Under the pieces are notes generated by a model that ran no database searches, was not told the DNA's origin, and was given only the letters and a program-made list of their open reading frames with translations. DNA of 64,000 bases from an uncultured Candidatus Saccharibacteria bacterium (lineage in GTDB: Bacteria; Patescibacteriota; Saccharimonadia; Saccharimonadales; Saccharimonadaceae). The DNA lies in assembly GCA_938043965.1 (NCBI GenBank), contig CALIQQ010000002.1, forward strand, positions 1 to 64,000, in the 5' to 3' direction. Each line of letters starts with the position of its first letter. Positions within the stretch are counted from its first letter, which is position 1. The position numbers and the translations under genes are program-made. This document shows, in pieces, positions 57,150-64,000 of the stretch.

Positions 57150-57884
57150 TTACATTTTTTCTGGATTCAAGAACATTGCCTTTAGCTTTGCATAAACTTT
57201 ATCTGTATTGCGATTAAAGCTACAAGCCTGAGTATTTAACTCACTCATTGCAAGCACATACTCATTAGTCTCTTTTGCGTAATTTGAGAATTTAAATTTC
57301 TTGTAATTATCGCTAGACTTGAGTGTTTTATTGACTGCAATAATTGAACAGCTCTGAATATTGTCATAATATTGCGCTTGTGGATTTGCGACTAAATCTG
57401 ATTTTTGTACTGCTGTAAAGCCAATAAATGGCAAATCGTAACCTACTCGTGCTTCATCATAATCAACCGAAAAACCAAGCCCTGCTAAATCGCTAGGAAT
57501 TTTAAATTTGAAGCCCCATTCTGGCACATAGAAATAGCCATTTTTAATGTATGGTCCGCCCGCCACAGTGGCTGGAGCTACTTTATTTTCACTAATTTGC
57601 TGAGTAGTATTTAGTTCCTTTGGCTCTTCTATGGTAGTGCTGTTTGACTCTGCTTCGGTAGCAGCTTTTTTGCTGATTTTTTCAACCTGTGCCTGTAAAT
57701 TTTTAATGCTATCATCTTTTTTTGCATTCTGCGCTAGCGTATATCCTCCAAAACCAATTCCAGCAACAGCTAGTACCGCTAGTACTAAAATAATTGCTAA
57801 TTGATTTGATTTTTTTGCTGGCTTAGTAGTTGCCGTTGAGGCTAGAGTAGTTGGCTGGTCTTGTCCTTCCATATTACATCCCAT
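57150..57884 (-). CDS. Membrane-anchored exported protein of unknown function
   Basis: 244 residues. A short Thr/Ala-rich cytoplasmic N-terminus is followed by one membrane helix (about 28-51, LAIILVLAVLAVAGIGFGGY). A coiled-coil-like stretch (KNLQAQVEKISKKAATEAES) and an external domain (about 105-244) follow. That domain has YIKNGYFYVPEWGFKFKIPS, LPFIGFTAVQKSDLV and two cysteines (SCSII and QACSFNR) that could form a disulfide. The family is unrecognised; the WGFKFKIP motif recurs in CPR exported proteins as I recall. The ATG at 57884 lies five bases after TATTAT; an ATG four codons later is possible. Confidence 0.75.
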   Translation of the reverse strand: MGCNMEGQDQPTTLASTATTKPAKKSNQLAIILVLAVLAVAGIGFGGYTLAQNAKKDDSIKNLQAQVEKISKKAATEAESNSTTIEEPKELNTTQQISENKVAPATVAGGPYIKNGYFYVPEWGFKFKIPSDLAGLGFSVDYDEARVGYDLPFIGFTAVQKSDLVANPQAQYYDNIQSCSIIAVNKTLKSSDNYKKFKFSNYAKETNEYVLAMSELNTQACSFNRNTDKVYAKLKAMFLNPEKM

Positions 57885-58094
57885 TTAAAATAATACTTAT
57901 GTCTATTATAACTTATCAGTCTCAAGTTACAAGATCTATGTCGCCCAGCTTTATTCGTGCGAGGCGGAAGTGACTATGTCGGCCAAAAAATCGCAAAAAT
58001 AACTCTAAGAGATGGTAGACATAAATCAGTCCCCTTTAATGGTGCATAAAAATATGTTATAATACAGTCATAATAACAGAGAGAAAGGCTGATT

Positions 58095-59090
58095 TTGAAT
58101 TTAAAGATTGGTATTGTTGGGCTTCCGAATGTTGGTAAATCAACACTTTTTAATGCCCTCACTAATGCAGGTGCTCTTGCTGCCAACTACCCATTTGCGA
58201 CCATTGAGCCAAACGTTGGTATTGTGCCAGTGCCAGACGAGCGCCTCGATGTGCTCGCAAAAATGTATGAAACTGAAAAAGTTGTTCCAGCTACGGTCGA
58301 ATTTGTGGATATTGCTGGGCTAGTCGCTGGTGCCTCCAAAGGCGAAGGCTTGGGTAATAAATTCTTAGCACACATACGCGAGTGCCAGGCGATTTGTCAC
58401 GTTGTGCGTGCCTTTTTGAACGATGATATTGTTCGCGCAGATAACGCTGTTGAAACGGATATTCTCGCCCAAGCTAAAGATGACATTGATATTATTAACC
58501 TCGAATTGCAATTAGCCGACGAAGAAACTAAGGCTAAAATCGAGGCGAAGCGCAAAAAAGACCCAACCGACCAATTTGTACCATTTTTGACCGACAAACC
58601 AGTGATCTATATGTTTAACGTGGATGAAAATGGTCTTACTGATCAAAACTTAAAATCTCAGCTCGCCGCTCTTGTTGCGCCAGCTGCCACTATTTTTGTA
58701 AATGCTAAACTCGAAGAGGAAATGTCTGGCATGGATCGCGCTGAGCGCAAGGATTTTCTTGAGAGTTATGGCGTTACCGAGGATGCTCTCGGCGAATTGA
58801 TTAAGGCGGCCTACTCTACTCTCGGCCTTCAATCTTTTTTGACCGCAGGCAAAAAAGAGTGCCGTGCCTGGACGATTAAGCAAGGCGCAACCGCTCCTGA
58901 GGCTGCTGGCGCCATCCACACAGATTTTGAACGTGGCTTTATTGCGGCTAACATTTGTAATTTCAGTGACCTAAAAACACTTGGCTCAGAACAAGCAGTA
59001 AAAGCCGCTGGTAAGCTTCGCACTGAGGGGAAAACCTACTTGATGCAAGATGGAGATGTTGTAGAATTTAAATTTAATGTTTCAAAATAG
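58095..59090 (+). CDS. ychF: Ribosome-binding ATPase YchF (OLA1 family)
   Basis: 331 residues against about 363 in E. coli. G1 is GLPNVGKST (9-17), and FATIEPNVGIVPVPDERLD and VDIAGLVAGASKGEGLGNKF follow. The NVDE-type G4 (MFNVDENG) explains its ATP preference. The C-terminal TGS domain ends KTYLMQDGDVVEFKFNVSK. YchF binds ribosomes and acts in stress responses and start-site selection. The start is TTG with GAAAGG six bases upstream. The missing residues are mainly in the coiled-coil insert. Confidence 0.96.
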   Translation: MNLKIGIVGLPNVGKSTLFNALTNAGALAANYPFATIEPNVGIVPVPDERLDVLAKMYETEKVVPATVEFVDIAGLVAGASKGEGLGNKFLAHIRECQAICHVVRAFLNDDIVRADNAVETDILAQAKDDIDIINLELQLADEETKAKIEAKRKKDPTDQFVPFLTDKPVIYMFNVDENGLTDQNLKSQLAALVAPAATIFVNAKLEEEMSGMDRAERKDFLESYGVTEDALGELIKAAYSTLGLQSFLTAGKKECRAWTIKQGATAPEAAGAIHTDFERGFIAANICNFSDLKTLGSEQAVKAAGKLRTEGKTYLMQDGDVVEFKFNVSK

Positions 59091-59147
59091 TGGCAAGACA
59101 TTAAAAAATATGTTATGATAAATTAAAATTTAGAAAAAAGGAATTAT

Positions 59148-59237
59148 ATGGCAGTTAAGAAAAAGAAAATTGTTATTTCAAAACTCAACCGTAACAATAA
59201 TCACAAGCATAGCGAAAAACGCAAACGCAACAGCTAA
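59148..59237 (+). CDS. Very small basic protein
   Basis: 29 residues: MAVKKKKIVISKLNRNNNHK then HSEKRKRNS. There are 13 Lys/Arg/His, with no hydrophobic helix. AAAAAAGGA lies six bases before the ATG and TATGAT gives a plausible -10 about 30 bases upstream, so it looks like a real transcription and translation unit. The composition recalls tiny ribosomal proteins such as bTHX or bL36-like peptides, but no homology is claimed. It is flanked by ychF and a convergent nuclease gene. Confidence 0.6.
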   Translation: MAVKKKKIVISKLNRNNNHKHSEKRKRNS

Positions 59238-59269
59238 TTAAAACTAGTTTGCAACTAATTTACTAAAAG

Positions 59270-60034
59270 TTAAAGCGAAACTCCCATCGCTTTTTCTTCC
59301 GGGCAATGAGACAACACTGTCTTCATTGCCTCTTTTTCTGCTGGTGTTATAAAAAGCGCATATTTGAACTTCACCGCAATTTGCCGCGCCACGTATTGGC
59401 AACGAAAGGATTTGTTTTTAGGTAGCCAAGTCGCCGCATCGCCGTCTGACTTCTGCTGATTTGCTGCCGCTTCTGCTGCAATTAGATTTAATGGGTCGGT
59501 TGCAATCTGAAAACGCACCTCTTTTGGTTTGTACTGCGCGCCCTTCTGCCACGCGTCAGATAGTGCCACGATGTGATCGATTTGGATGCCTTTTGAAATT
59601 TCAGACTTTTCCTTAAATTCCATTTCTGTACCGGTATAAGGTTCATAAAATCTCCCACTCACTACCGTGCAGTTGTCTTTGCCAAGCACCGCCGTTTCGC
59701 CAAAATCACGCTTTAGAATCCGCTGCCTTAAATTACAGCCGTCCTTGTTCGGCCAAGTATCATAAAATTCCTTACGCGAATAGCCAGTTTTTGGTGCTCG
59801 ATTTTTTACCTCAACTCTTTCCAAAACCTCTTTTGCTAGTGGCGCAGTGTCACTCTGGCCTTGTTCTGGTTCGCTTTGTCTATTTTCTGCAACTACTTCT
59901 GTTGCTTTGCCAATGTAAACTTTTTCTCGGGCTGCTGGATTGATCGCCACGAGCCCCGTCGCCACTAAGCTTGTAACGAGTATCCAAACCACTCGTCGCT
60001 TTTTATACTTTGAAAGATTTAGTACTTTTACCAT
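59270..60034 (-). CDS. Secreted HNH-type nuclease (DUF1524/GmrSD C-terminal-like)
   Basis: 254 residues. A membrane/signal helix lies at about 14-31 (VVWILVTSLVATGLVAI). After a Glu/Gln-rich linker, the nuclease domain has YDTWPNKDGCNLRQRILKRD, TVVSGRFYEPYTGTEMEF, IQIDHIVALSDAWQKGA and LNLIAAEAAANQQKSDGDAA. A final FRCQYVARQIAVKFKYAL follows. D-H-I-V-A-L...N-L...N-Q-x-K-x-D is the HNH core of DUF1524 exported nucleases. It would cut DNA or RNA outside the cell, supplying nucleotides to an organism with little biosynthesis. Cysteine pairs may need the DsbA-like protein at 60803. Confidence 0.87.
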   Translation of the reverse strand: MVKVLNLSKYKKRRVVWILVTSLVATGLVAINPAAREKVYIGKATEVVAENRQSEPEQGQSDTAPLAKEVLERVEVKNRAPKTGYSRKEFYDTWPNKDGCNLRQRILKRDFGETAVLGKDNCTVVSGRFYEPYTGTEMEFKEKSEISKGIQIDHIVALSDAWQKGAQYKPKEVRFQIATDPLNLIAAEAAANQQKSDGDAATWLPKNKSFRCQYVARQIAVKFKYALFITPAEKEAMKTVLSHCPEEKAMGVSL

Positions 60035-60086
60035 AATTAATTATCTACTAAGTTCGTCCATTTAATATAATGCCTGCTTACTAAAA

Positions 60087-60728
60087 TTATCTCTTCGCTA
60101 CCGCCATTAAATTGTCGTCCGCCGTAAAGTCATCCTCCGGTAGTTCACCTAGCAATTTTTCAACCAACGCCTCAAAAGTAATTAGTCCCACTACTTGCCC
60201 TCCATAATTTACCACCATAAAGAAATAGGAGTTAGTCCGAATGAAAGCCGCCATCGCTTGCGTCAGCGAATAATCATCACGCATATAATATACTTCATGA
60301 TTTAGAAAAGAAGCCGCACGATCCGTATCTTTAATCTTTAATGAATTTAAGGATGAGGTATGAATTACGCCGGCAATCCCACCCTTTTCATCAATCACCG
60401 GAAAATGCGCATAGCCAGATTGATAAAGCTTATCAAGCATTAGTGGCCCCATAAAATCGTTAATATGAACAAAAGTAATTTTCTCGCGTTTTAACATCAC
60501 GTCGCGCACTTTTTTGCGGCTGAATGTCATCGCCATCATAATTTTCTGTCGATCCACCTTTTTCAGTACGGTTTCTGGCAGTTTCTTCAAAAGCCAAACT
60601 AAGTCCGCTTCGGTTTCTGGTAAAAAGATTTCTGGCACCACTGGTTCTTCAGGTGTTCGATATTTATCAAGTTTCGGGCCTAGAAAATTTGCCAGCCAAA
60701 TTAAGAATTTTCGCCACTTTTCTTTCAT
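60087..60728 (-). CDS. CBS-domain protein (CorC-like, without membrane domain)
   Basis: 213 residues. A basic amphipathic N-terminus (about 1-25) is followed by a linker with VPEIFLPETEADLVWLLKKL. Two CBS repeats then include KVRDVMLKREKITFVHINDF, YQSGYAHFPVIDEKGGIAGV and MVVNYGGQVVGLITFEALVE. The VRDVMxxR start is that of CorC/HlyC-type proteins, but the DUF21 membrane domain and the C-terminal CorC domain are missing. CBS pairs bind adenine nucleotides or regulate transporters. GGAGGT lies five bases before the ATG at 60728; an adjacent ATG at 60731 is too close. Confidence 0.85.
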   Translation of the reverse strand: MKEKWRKFLIWLANFLGPKLDKYRTPEEPVVPEIFLPETEADLVWLLKKLPETVLKKVDRQKIMMAMTFSRKKVRDVMLKREKITFVHINDFMGPLMLDKLYQSGYAHFPVIDEKGGIAGVIHTSSLNSLKIKDTDRAASFLNHEVYYMRDDYSLTQAMAAFIRTNSYFFMVVNYGGQVVGLITFEALVEKLLGELPEDDFTADDNLMAVAKR

Positions 60729-60802
60729 CATTTACCTCCGATTTTCTGCCCACCTGACCCTAAATGTTGTATAATATATATTATATCAAAAATAGGAGGA
60801 AA

Positions 60803-61507
60803 ATGAGAAAAACTACAACCATCGTTATCGCGCTGCTTGTTGCAGGTTTTGCTGCCGTTGTTGGTAATGCTTATCTTCAGAAAAAAGCTTGGTCTGACGG
60901 TGTCGCTAAGCTTGACGTCTGGTCCATCAATGAGGGGAATGAGTATAATGGTCACATTAAAGATATTGTCATTGGTAATCAGGACGCAAAAGTTAAAATT
61001 TTTGAATATGCGGATTTTCAATGCTCCGCTTGTGCAACTACTTTCCCATATATTCATGAAGTCGTGAAGGAATATGGCGACCAAGTGGCCTATGTCTATC
61101 GCAACTATTCTCTCCAGTACCATAGTAGCTCAGTCGCTGCCGCTACGGCTGCCTTAGCTGCTAATAATCAGGGCTATTTTGAAAAGTTCGCTGAAGAGAT
61201 GTTTAAAAAACAGTCCGAATGGTTTTATTCTGAGGGCCAAACTCGTGACAATCAATTTGAAAAATACTTTAACGTCGCTTCTGAAAGCAAAGGTGATATT
61301 GAAAAATATCGTACCGATTTAAAATCTTCCGACATTAAAAATAAGTTGGCTGTCGATCGCGAATTTGCCACTCGTCTTAATTTGAGCGCAACCCCGCTCG
61401 TCTACATCAATAAAGAAAAATTTGACATGACTAGTGTTAAGGAGTCTGAATTTAAAGAAAACTTTAGAAATCGCATTGACGCAGCTCTAAAAGAAGCTGA
61501 AAAATAG
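60803..61507 (+). CDS. DsbA/BdbD-like thiol oxidoreductase, membrane-anchored
   Basis: 234 residues. An N-terminal anchor (about 5-22) leads to a thioredoxin-fold domain. KVKIFEYADFQCSACATTFP has the CxxC pair at Cys74 and Cys77. VAYVYRNYSLQYHSSSVAAA and the cis-Pro loop LSATPLVYINKEKF complete the BdbD/DsbA-like pattern. It would make disulfides in exported proteins; many exported proteins here have paired cysteines. AGGAGG lies four bases before the ATG. The enzyme that would reoxidise it is not in the window. Confidence 0.92.
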   Translation: MRKTTTIVIALLVAGFAAVVGNAYLQKKAWSDGVAKLDVWSINEGNEYNGHIKDIVIGNQDAKVKIFEYADFQCSACATTFPYIHEVVKEYGDQVAYVYRNYSLQYHSSSVAAATAALAANNQGYFEKFAEEMFKKQSEWFYSEGQTRDNQFEKYFNVASESKGDIEKYRTDLKSSDIKNKLAVDREFATRLNLSATPLVYINKEKFDMTSVKESEFKENFRNRIDAALKEAEK

Positions 61508-61573
61508 GACTAAAAATAAGCTAAAAAATAAAAGTTTTCTAGAGTAGAGTGACCATTCTCAAAGTATTTATGC

Positions 61574-61601
61574 TTGAAAAAATAGTATACTTTGGTAAAA
61601 T
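61574..61601 (+). promoter_or_regulatory. Promoter for the small protein at 61670
   Basis: TTGAAA (61574-61579), 16 bases, then TAAAAT (61596-61601), leaving a leader of about 65 bases. Confidence 0.5.
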
Positions 61602-61669
61602 AGAAGACGTTGTTCATTTTTCTAATTTGGTCGTTTGGACAACAGACATTTAAGGAGAAAAATCTTAAC

Positions 61670-61750
61670 ATGCGTAGACTCAAACGTGATACGTCGCGCA
61701 AAAAGTCTAAACTTCCTCCTGCCCCATGGCAAGAGTTCATCGAATACTAA
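61670..61750 (+). CDS. Very small basic protein with its own promoter and terminator
   Basis: 26 residues: MRRLKRDTSRKKSKLPPAPW then QEFIEY. A basic first half is followed by PPAPWQEFIEY. TAAGGAG lies 11 bases before the ATG, a promoter is near 61574, and a strong terminator starts 14 bases after the stop, so a genuine gene is likely. There is no signal or membrane segment. The function is unknown. The charge and size suggest ribosome or nucleic-acid binding. Confidence 0.65.
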   Translation: MRRLKRDTSRKKSKLPPAPWQEFIEY

Positions 61751-61764
61751 TTGGTTCGAGCAAG

Positions 61765-61791
61765 ACCCCCTCTTTAACAGAGGGGGTTTTT
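61765..61791 (+). terminator. Intrinsic terminator of the small protein gene
   Basis: ACCCCCTCT pairs with AGAGGGGGT around TTAAC, followed by TTTT. Confidence 0.88.
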
Positions 61792-61837
61792 GTGATATAA
61801 TAACTAAAGTTATTGACACTAAAAAATTGAGAAAAAT

Positions 61838-63643
61838 ATGAGAGATTTATCACTAGATTTGCAATCAAAAATTGGTTCTAATGTTACAGTTAAAGGCTGG
61901 GTTAACTCACGTCGAGACCACGGCGGTCTGATTTTCATTGACCTCCGCGACGAGAAGGGCATCATCCAGTTAGTAGTCACACCGAACACTGCAGACGCTT
62001 TTAGTTTGGCTGAAACTTTGCGTGATGAATTTGTCTTATCTGCAACCGGTGTAATTCGCGAACGCGCCCCAGAACTAAAAAACCCACACATCGAAACTGG
62101 TGAAATCGAACTTGTGGTTGAATCGATTGAACTTTTGAACCGCTCCGAGCCTTTGCCGGTAAACACCCATGATGATGGTCCGGAATCTGGCGAAGACCTT
62201 CGTCTAAAATATCGCTACCTCGATTTGCGTCGCCCATACATGCAAAAGATTTTGCGCCGTCGTTCTGAATTCTATCAGTTTTTGCGCAATTACATGTATG
62301 AAAAAGATTTCATTGAAGTCACGACTCCAATCCTTGCTAATAGTTCTCCAGAAGGTGCTCGCGATTTTCTTGTTCCGAGCCGTCTGCACCCAGGTATGTT
62401 TTACGCTCTGCCTCAGGCCCCACAGCAGTTCAAGCAGCTATTGATGGTCGGTGGCGTGCCACGCTACTTCCAGCTTGCACCGTGTTTCCGCGATGAAGAT
62501 CCTCGCGCCGATCGTTTGTATGGTGATTTTTATCAGCTCGACCTTGAAATGGCTTTTGTTGATGATGGCGAAGTTGTCCGTAAAACTATGGAGCCACTCG
62601 TTAAAAATCTTGTTTCTGGCTTTGCCTCAAAAACTCTCGTTCTAAAATCTGAGCTTGCTAAAAAATACCTTACAGATCAATCCAGCCTGATTCCAAGAAT
62701 TCCTTACGATGTTGCGATGGATTACTATGGGGTCGATAAGCCAGACCTCCGCTACGGCATGGAGTTAACTGACCTCACTGAGGCGCTAAGCTCTACTGAT
62801 TTTAAAGTTTTTCAATCACCATGCGTTAAGGCACTTTGCGTTAAAAATGGTGCAAGTTTAACTCGCTCTCAGATTGATCAGTTCACTGAAAAAGCTCGTA
62901 AACTCGGCGCTGGCGGCTTAGCGTACATCATTTATGAAAATGGCACTGAGCGCTCGCCAATCGCTAAATTCCTCAAGCCTGAAGAACTCGCTAAAATTAG
63001 GGAAATAACTGGCGCAGAAGACGGTGACGCTGTTTTCTTCGGCGCCGACGCTCGCATAAAAGTTAATAAAGTTTTAGGTCAACTACGTATTGATTTTGCT
63101 GACCACTTTAATCTAAAAAACAATCAAGAAGTTGCGCTGTGTTGGATTGTTGATTTTCCGTTCTACGAATGGAATGATGTTGAGAACAAGCTTGACTTCG
63201 GTCACAACCCATTCAGTATGCCGAAAGGTGGCCTTCAAACTCTCAATGCTGCTCGGACTGACGAAGAAAAACTTGCAATTGTCGCCGACCAATACGATAT
63301 GGTGATGAATGGTTATGAGATTTGTTCTGGTGCAGTCCGTAATCATAATCCAGAAGTGATGTATAAGGTCTTCTCAATTTTAGGCTACGATGCGGCCTAT
63401 GTTGAAGCGCGCTTCGGCGGTATGCTCAATGCCTTTAAGTTTGGTGCGCCACCGCACGCTGGCTGTGCTTTTGGTGTTGAACGCATCTTCATGGTACTTG
63501 AAGACGCTAAAAACATTCGCGATATTGTCGCCTTTCCTAAAAACGGTTCTGGCTTTGATCTGATGATGGGTTCGCCAACTTCCGTCGATACCTACCAGCT
63601 CGAAGATACGCACATTGCAGTCATCCCGGAAGACGCTGAATAG
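61838..63643 (+). CDS. aspS: Aspartyl-tRNA synthetase
   Basis: 601 residues, typical bacterial length. The N-terminal OB fold includes VKGWVNSRRDHGGLIFIDLR. DLRLKYRYLDLRRPYMQKIL and EVTTPILANSSPEGARDFLV are in class II motif 1. PCFRDEDPRADR is motif 2. A GAD insertion domain (about 285-415) and the motif 3 segment FGVERIFMVLEDAKNIRDIV follow. It charges tRNA-Asp. Whether it is discriminating or also charges tRNA-Asn cannot be decided here. A TATAAT lies about 37 bases upstream, in the tail of the preceding terminator; no strong ribosome site is visible. Confidence 0.97.
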   Translation: MRDLSLDLQSKIGSNVTVKGWVNSRRDHGGLIFIDLRDEKGIIQLVVTPNTADAFSLAETLRDEFVLSATGVIRERAPELKNPHIETGEIELVVESIELLNRSEPLPVNTHDDGPESGEDLRLKYRYLDLRRPYMQKILRRRSEFYQFLRNYMYEKDFIEVTTPILANSSPEGARDFLVPSRLHPGMFYALPQAPQQFKQLLMVGGVPRYFQLAPCFRDEDPRADRLYGDFYQLDLEMAFVDDGEVVRKTMEPLVKNLVSGFASKTLVLKSELAKKYLTDQSSLIPRIPYDVAMDYYGVDKPDLRYGMELTDLTEALSSTDFKVFQSPCVKALCVKNGASLTRSQIDQFTEKARKLGAGGLAYIIYENGTERSPIAKFLKPEELAKIREITGAEDGDAVFFGADARIKVNKVLGQLRIDFADHFNLKNNQEVALCWIVDFPFYEWNDVENKLDFGHNPFSMPKGGLQTLNAARTDEEKLAIVADQYDMVMNGYEICSGAVRNHNPEVMYKVFSILGYDAAYVEARFGGMLNAFKFGAPPHAGCAFGVERIFMVLEDAKNIRDIVAFPKNGSGFDLMMGSPTSVDTYQLEDTHIAVIPEDAE

Positions 63644-63656
63644 ACACTGTAAAAAA

Positions 63657-63683
63657 TTAGCACTCAATTATTGCGAGTGCTAA
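63657..63683 (+). promoter_or_regulatory. CIRCE element upstream of the Clp ATPase gene
   Basis: Arms TTAGCACTC and GAGTGCTAA lie nine bases apart, a perfect consensus HrcA operator. Confidence 0.93.
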
Positions 63684-63693
63684 TTTTGTGTGC

Positions 63694-63699
63694 TATAAT
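63694..63699 (+). promoter_or_regulatory. -10 box of the Clp ATPase gene
   Basis: TGTGCTATAAT provides an extended -10 ending eight bases before the ATG. The CIRCE element covers the -35 region. Confidence 0.6.
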
Positions 63700-63707
63700 A
63701 GAAATAT

Positions 63708-64000
63708 ATGAATGATGATTTTAACTCAATAACTAATAGTCTTTCTGAAAATGCTCGTTTTGCTATCCAAAAAGCCGACACTTATGCAAAGATGTATAAT
63801 AACGGCGCTGTCCAAACTGAACATCTCTTACTCGGGATTTTAGCTCAAGATACTTGTACTGGTGCTCGCTTATTGGCCGACGAAGGCATTCATCTTGAAG
63901 ATGCTGAAAAAACTTTAGAAAAACCACCAGTTGAGGTGCGTGAAAAAGAAATGTCAATGATGTCTCTCACTGAAGCCGTTGTTTTAACACTTAGGATGGC
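63708..64000 (+). CDS. ClpB/ClpC-type AAA+ ATPase, N-terminal domain (3'-truncated by window)
   Basis: 97 codons are visible. LSENARFAIQKADTYAKMYN, AVQTEHLLLGILAQDTCTGA and RLLADEGIHLEDAEKTLEKP form the first Clp_N repeat, and MSLTEAVVLTLRMA opens the second. This N-domain fits ClpC or ClpB, and more sequence is needed to tell them apart. Control by HrcA through the perfect CIRCE element matches dnaK. The predicted mRNA is nearly leaderless and lacks a Shine-Dalgarno site. Confidence 0.9.
   Translation, partial: MNDDFNSITNSLSENARFAIQKADTYAKMYNNGAVQTEHLLLGILAQDTCTGARLLADEGIHLEDAEKTLEKPPVEVREKEMSMMSLTEAVVLTLRM

Overview
The window looks like chromosome of a host-associated Candidate Phyla Radiation bacterium, most likely Candidatus Saccharibacteria (TM7). 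That placement is an inference. It rests on compact gene spacing, a low-to-moderate GC content, very short signature proteins, FISUMP-type and CxxG...NRC surface proteins, a type IV pilus-like operon, a large surface-glycan locus, and very few biosynthetic enzymes. The standard code fits: many genes end at TAA, TAG or TGA where homology ends, so the UGA=Gly recoding of some relatives is not needed.

Layout. 1-4000: the end of a FISUMP surface protein, then rpsF-ssb-rpsR with a probable S6:S18 autoregulatory leader, efp and a TlyA/FtsJ-type methyltransferase. 4000-13600: two membrane proteins, then a surface-polysaccharide locus with an ABC-2 exporter pair, GT2, UDP-galactopyranose mutase, a lipid-linked sugar transferase, and a giant glycosyltransferase fused to an O-antigen ligase/polymerase domain. 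13600-17400: phosphate acetyltransferase, MurC and unknowns. 17400-21200: an accessory stretch with a repeat-bounded hydrolase, a truncated oxidoreductase start, a decayed Fic toxin beside an intact-looking antitoxin, tRNA-Ile2, a DivIC/FtsB-like protein, a SemiSWEET and a secreted protein. 21200-29950: a pilus/pseudopilus operon with four prepilin-like genes and a roughly 1,100-residue exported protein. 30000-38250: initiator tRNA, two GT-C mannosyltransferase-like proteins, an operon with a cysteine-less flavoprotein, and a cysteine-repeat surface protein. 38250-48400: CIRCE-controlled dnaK, uppP, rpsT, mutM, a HolA-like protein, a degenerate DHH protein, truB, dus and rpsO. 48400-64000: a small alarmone synthetase, pnp with a long leader hairpin, rplS, a PilB-type ATPase, an RNase HII-YraN fusion, a gene under apparent NrdR control, ychF, a secreted nuclease, a DsbA-like protein, aspS, and a CIRCE-controlled Clp ATPase start.

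How the parts fit. Pilus assembly (PilB plus minor pilins), exported glycan, DsbA-like oxidation and a secreted nuclease suit an epibiont that attaches to a host and scavenges from it. Core translation, RNA decay and chaperone genes are ordinary, but their control is informative. About 15 genes have a -10 box exactly 6-7 bases before the start codon and no Shine-Dalgarno site, which predicts leaderless mRNAs. Two genes appear to use AUA or AUU starts behind strong Shine-Dalgarno sites, and the initiator tRNA departs from the usual consensus at two identity positions.

The most promising new leads are the NrdR-boxed small gene near 56.5-57.0 kb, the three-gene operon with a disulfide-less flavoprotein (33.4-35.8 kb), the minor-pseudopilin operon, and the unusual translation-initiation features.
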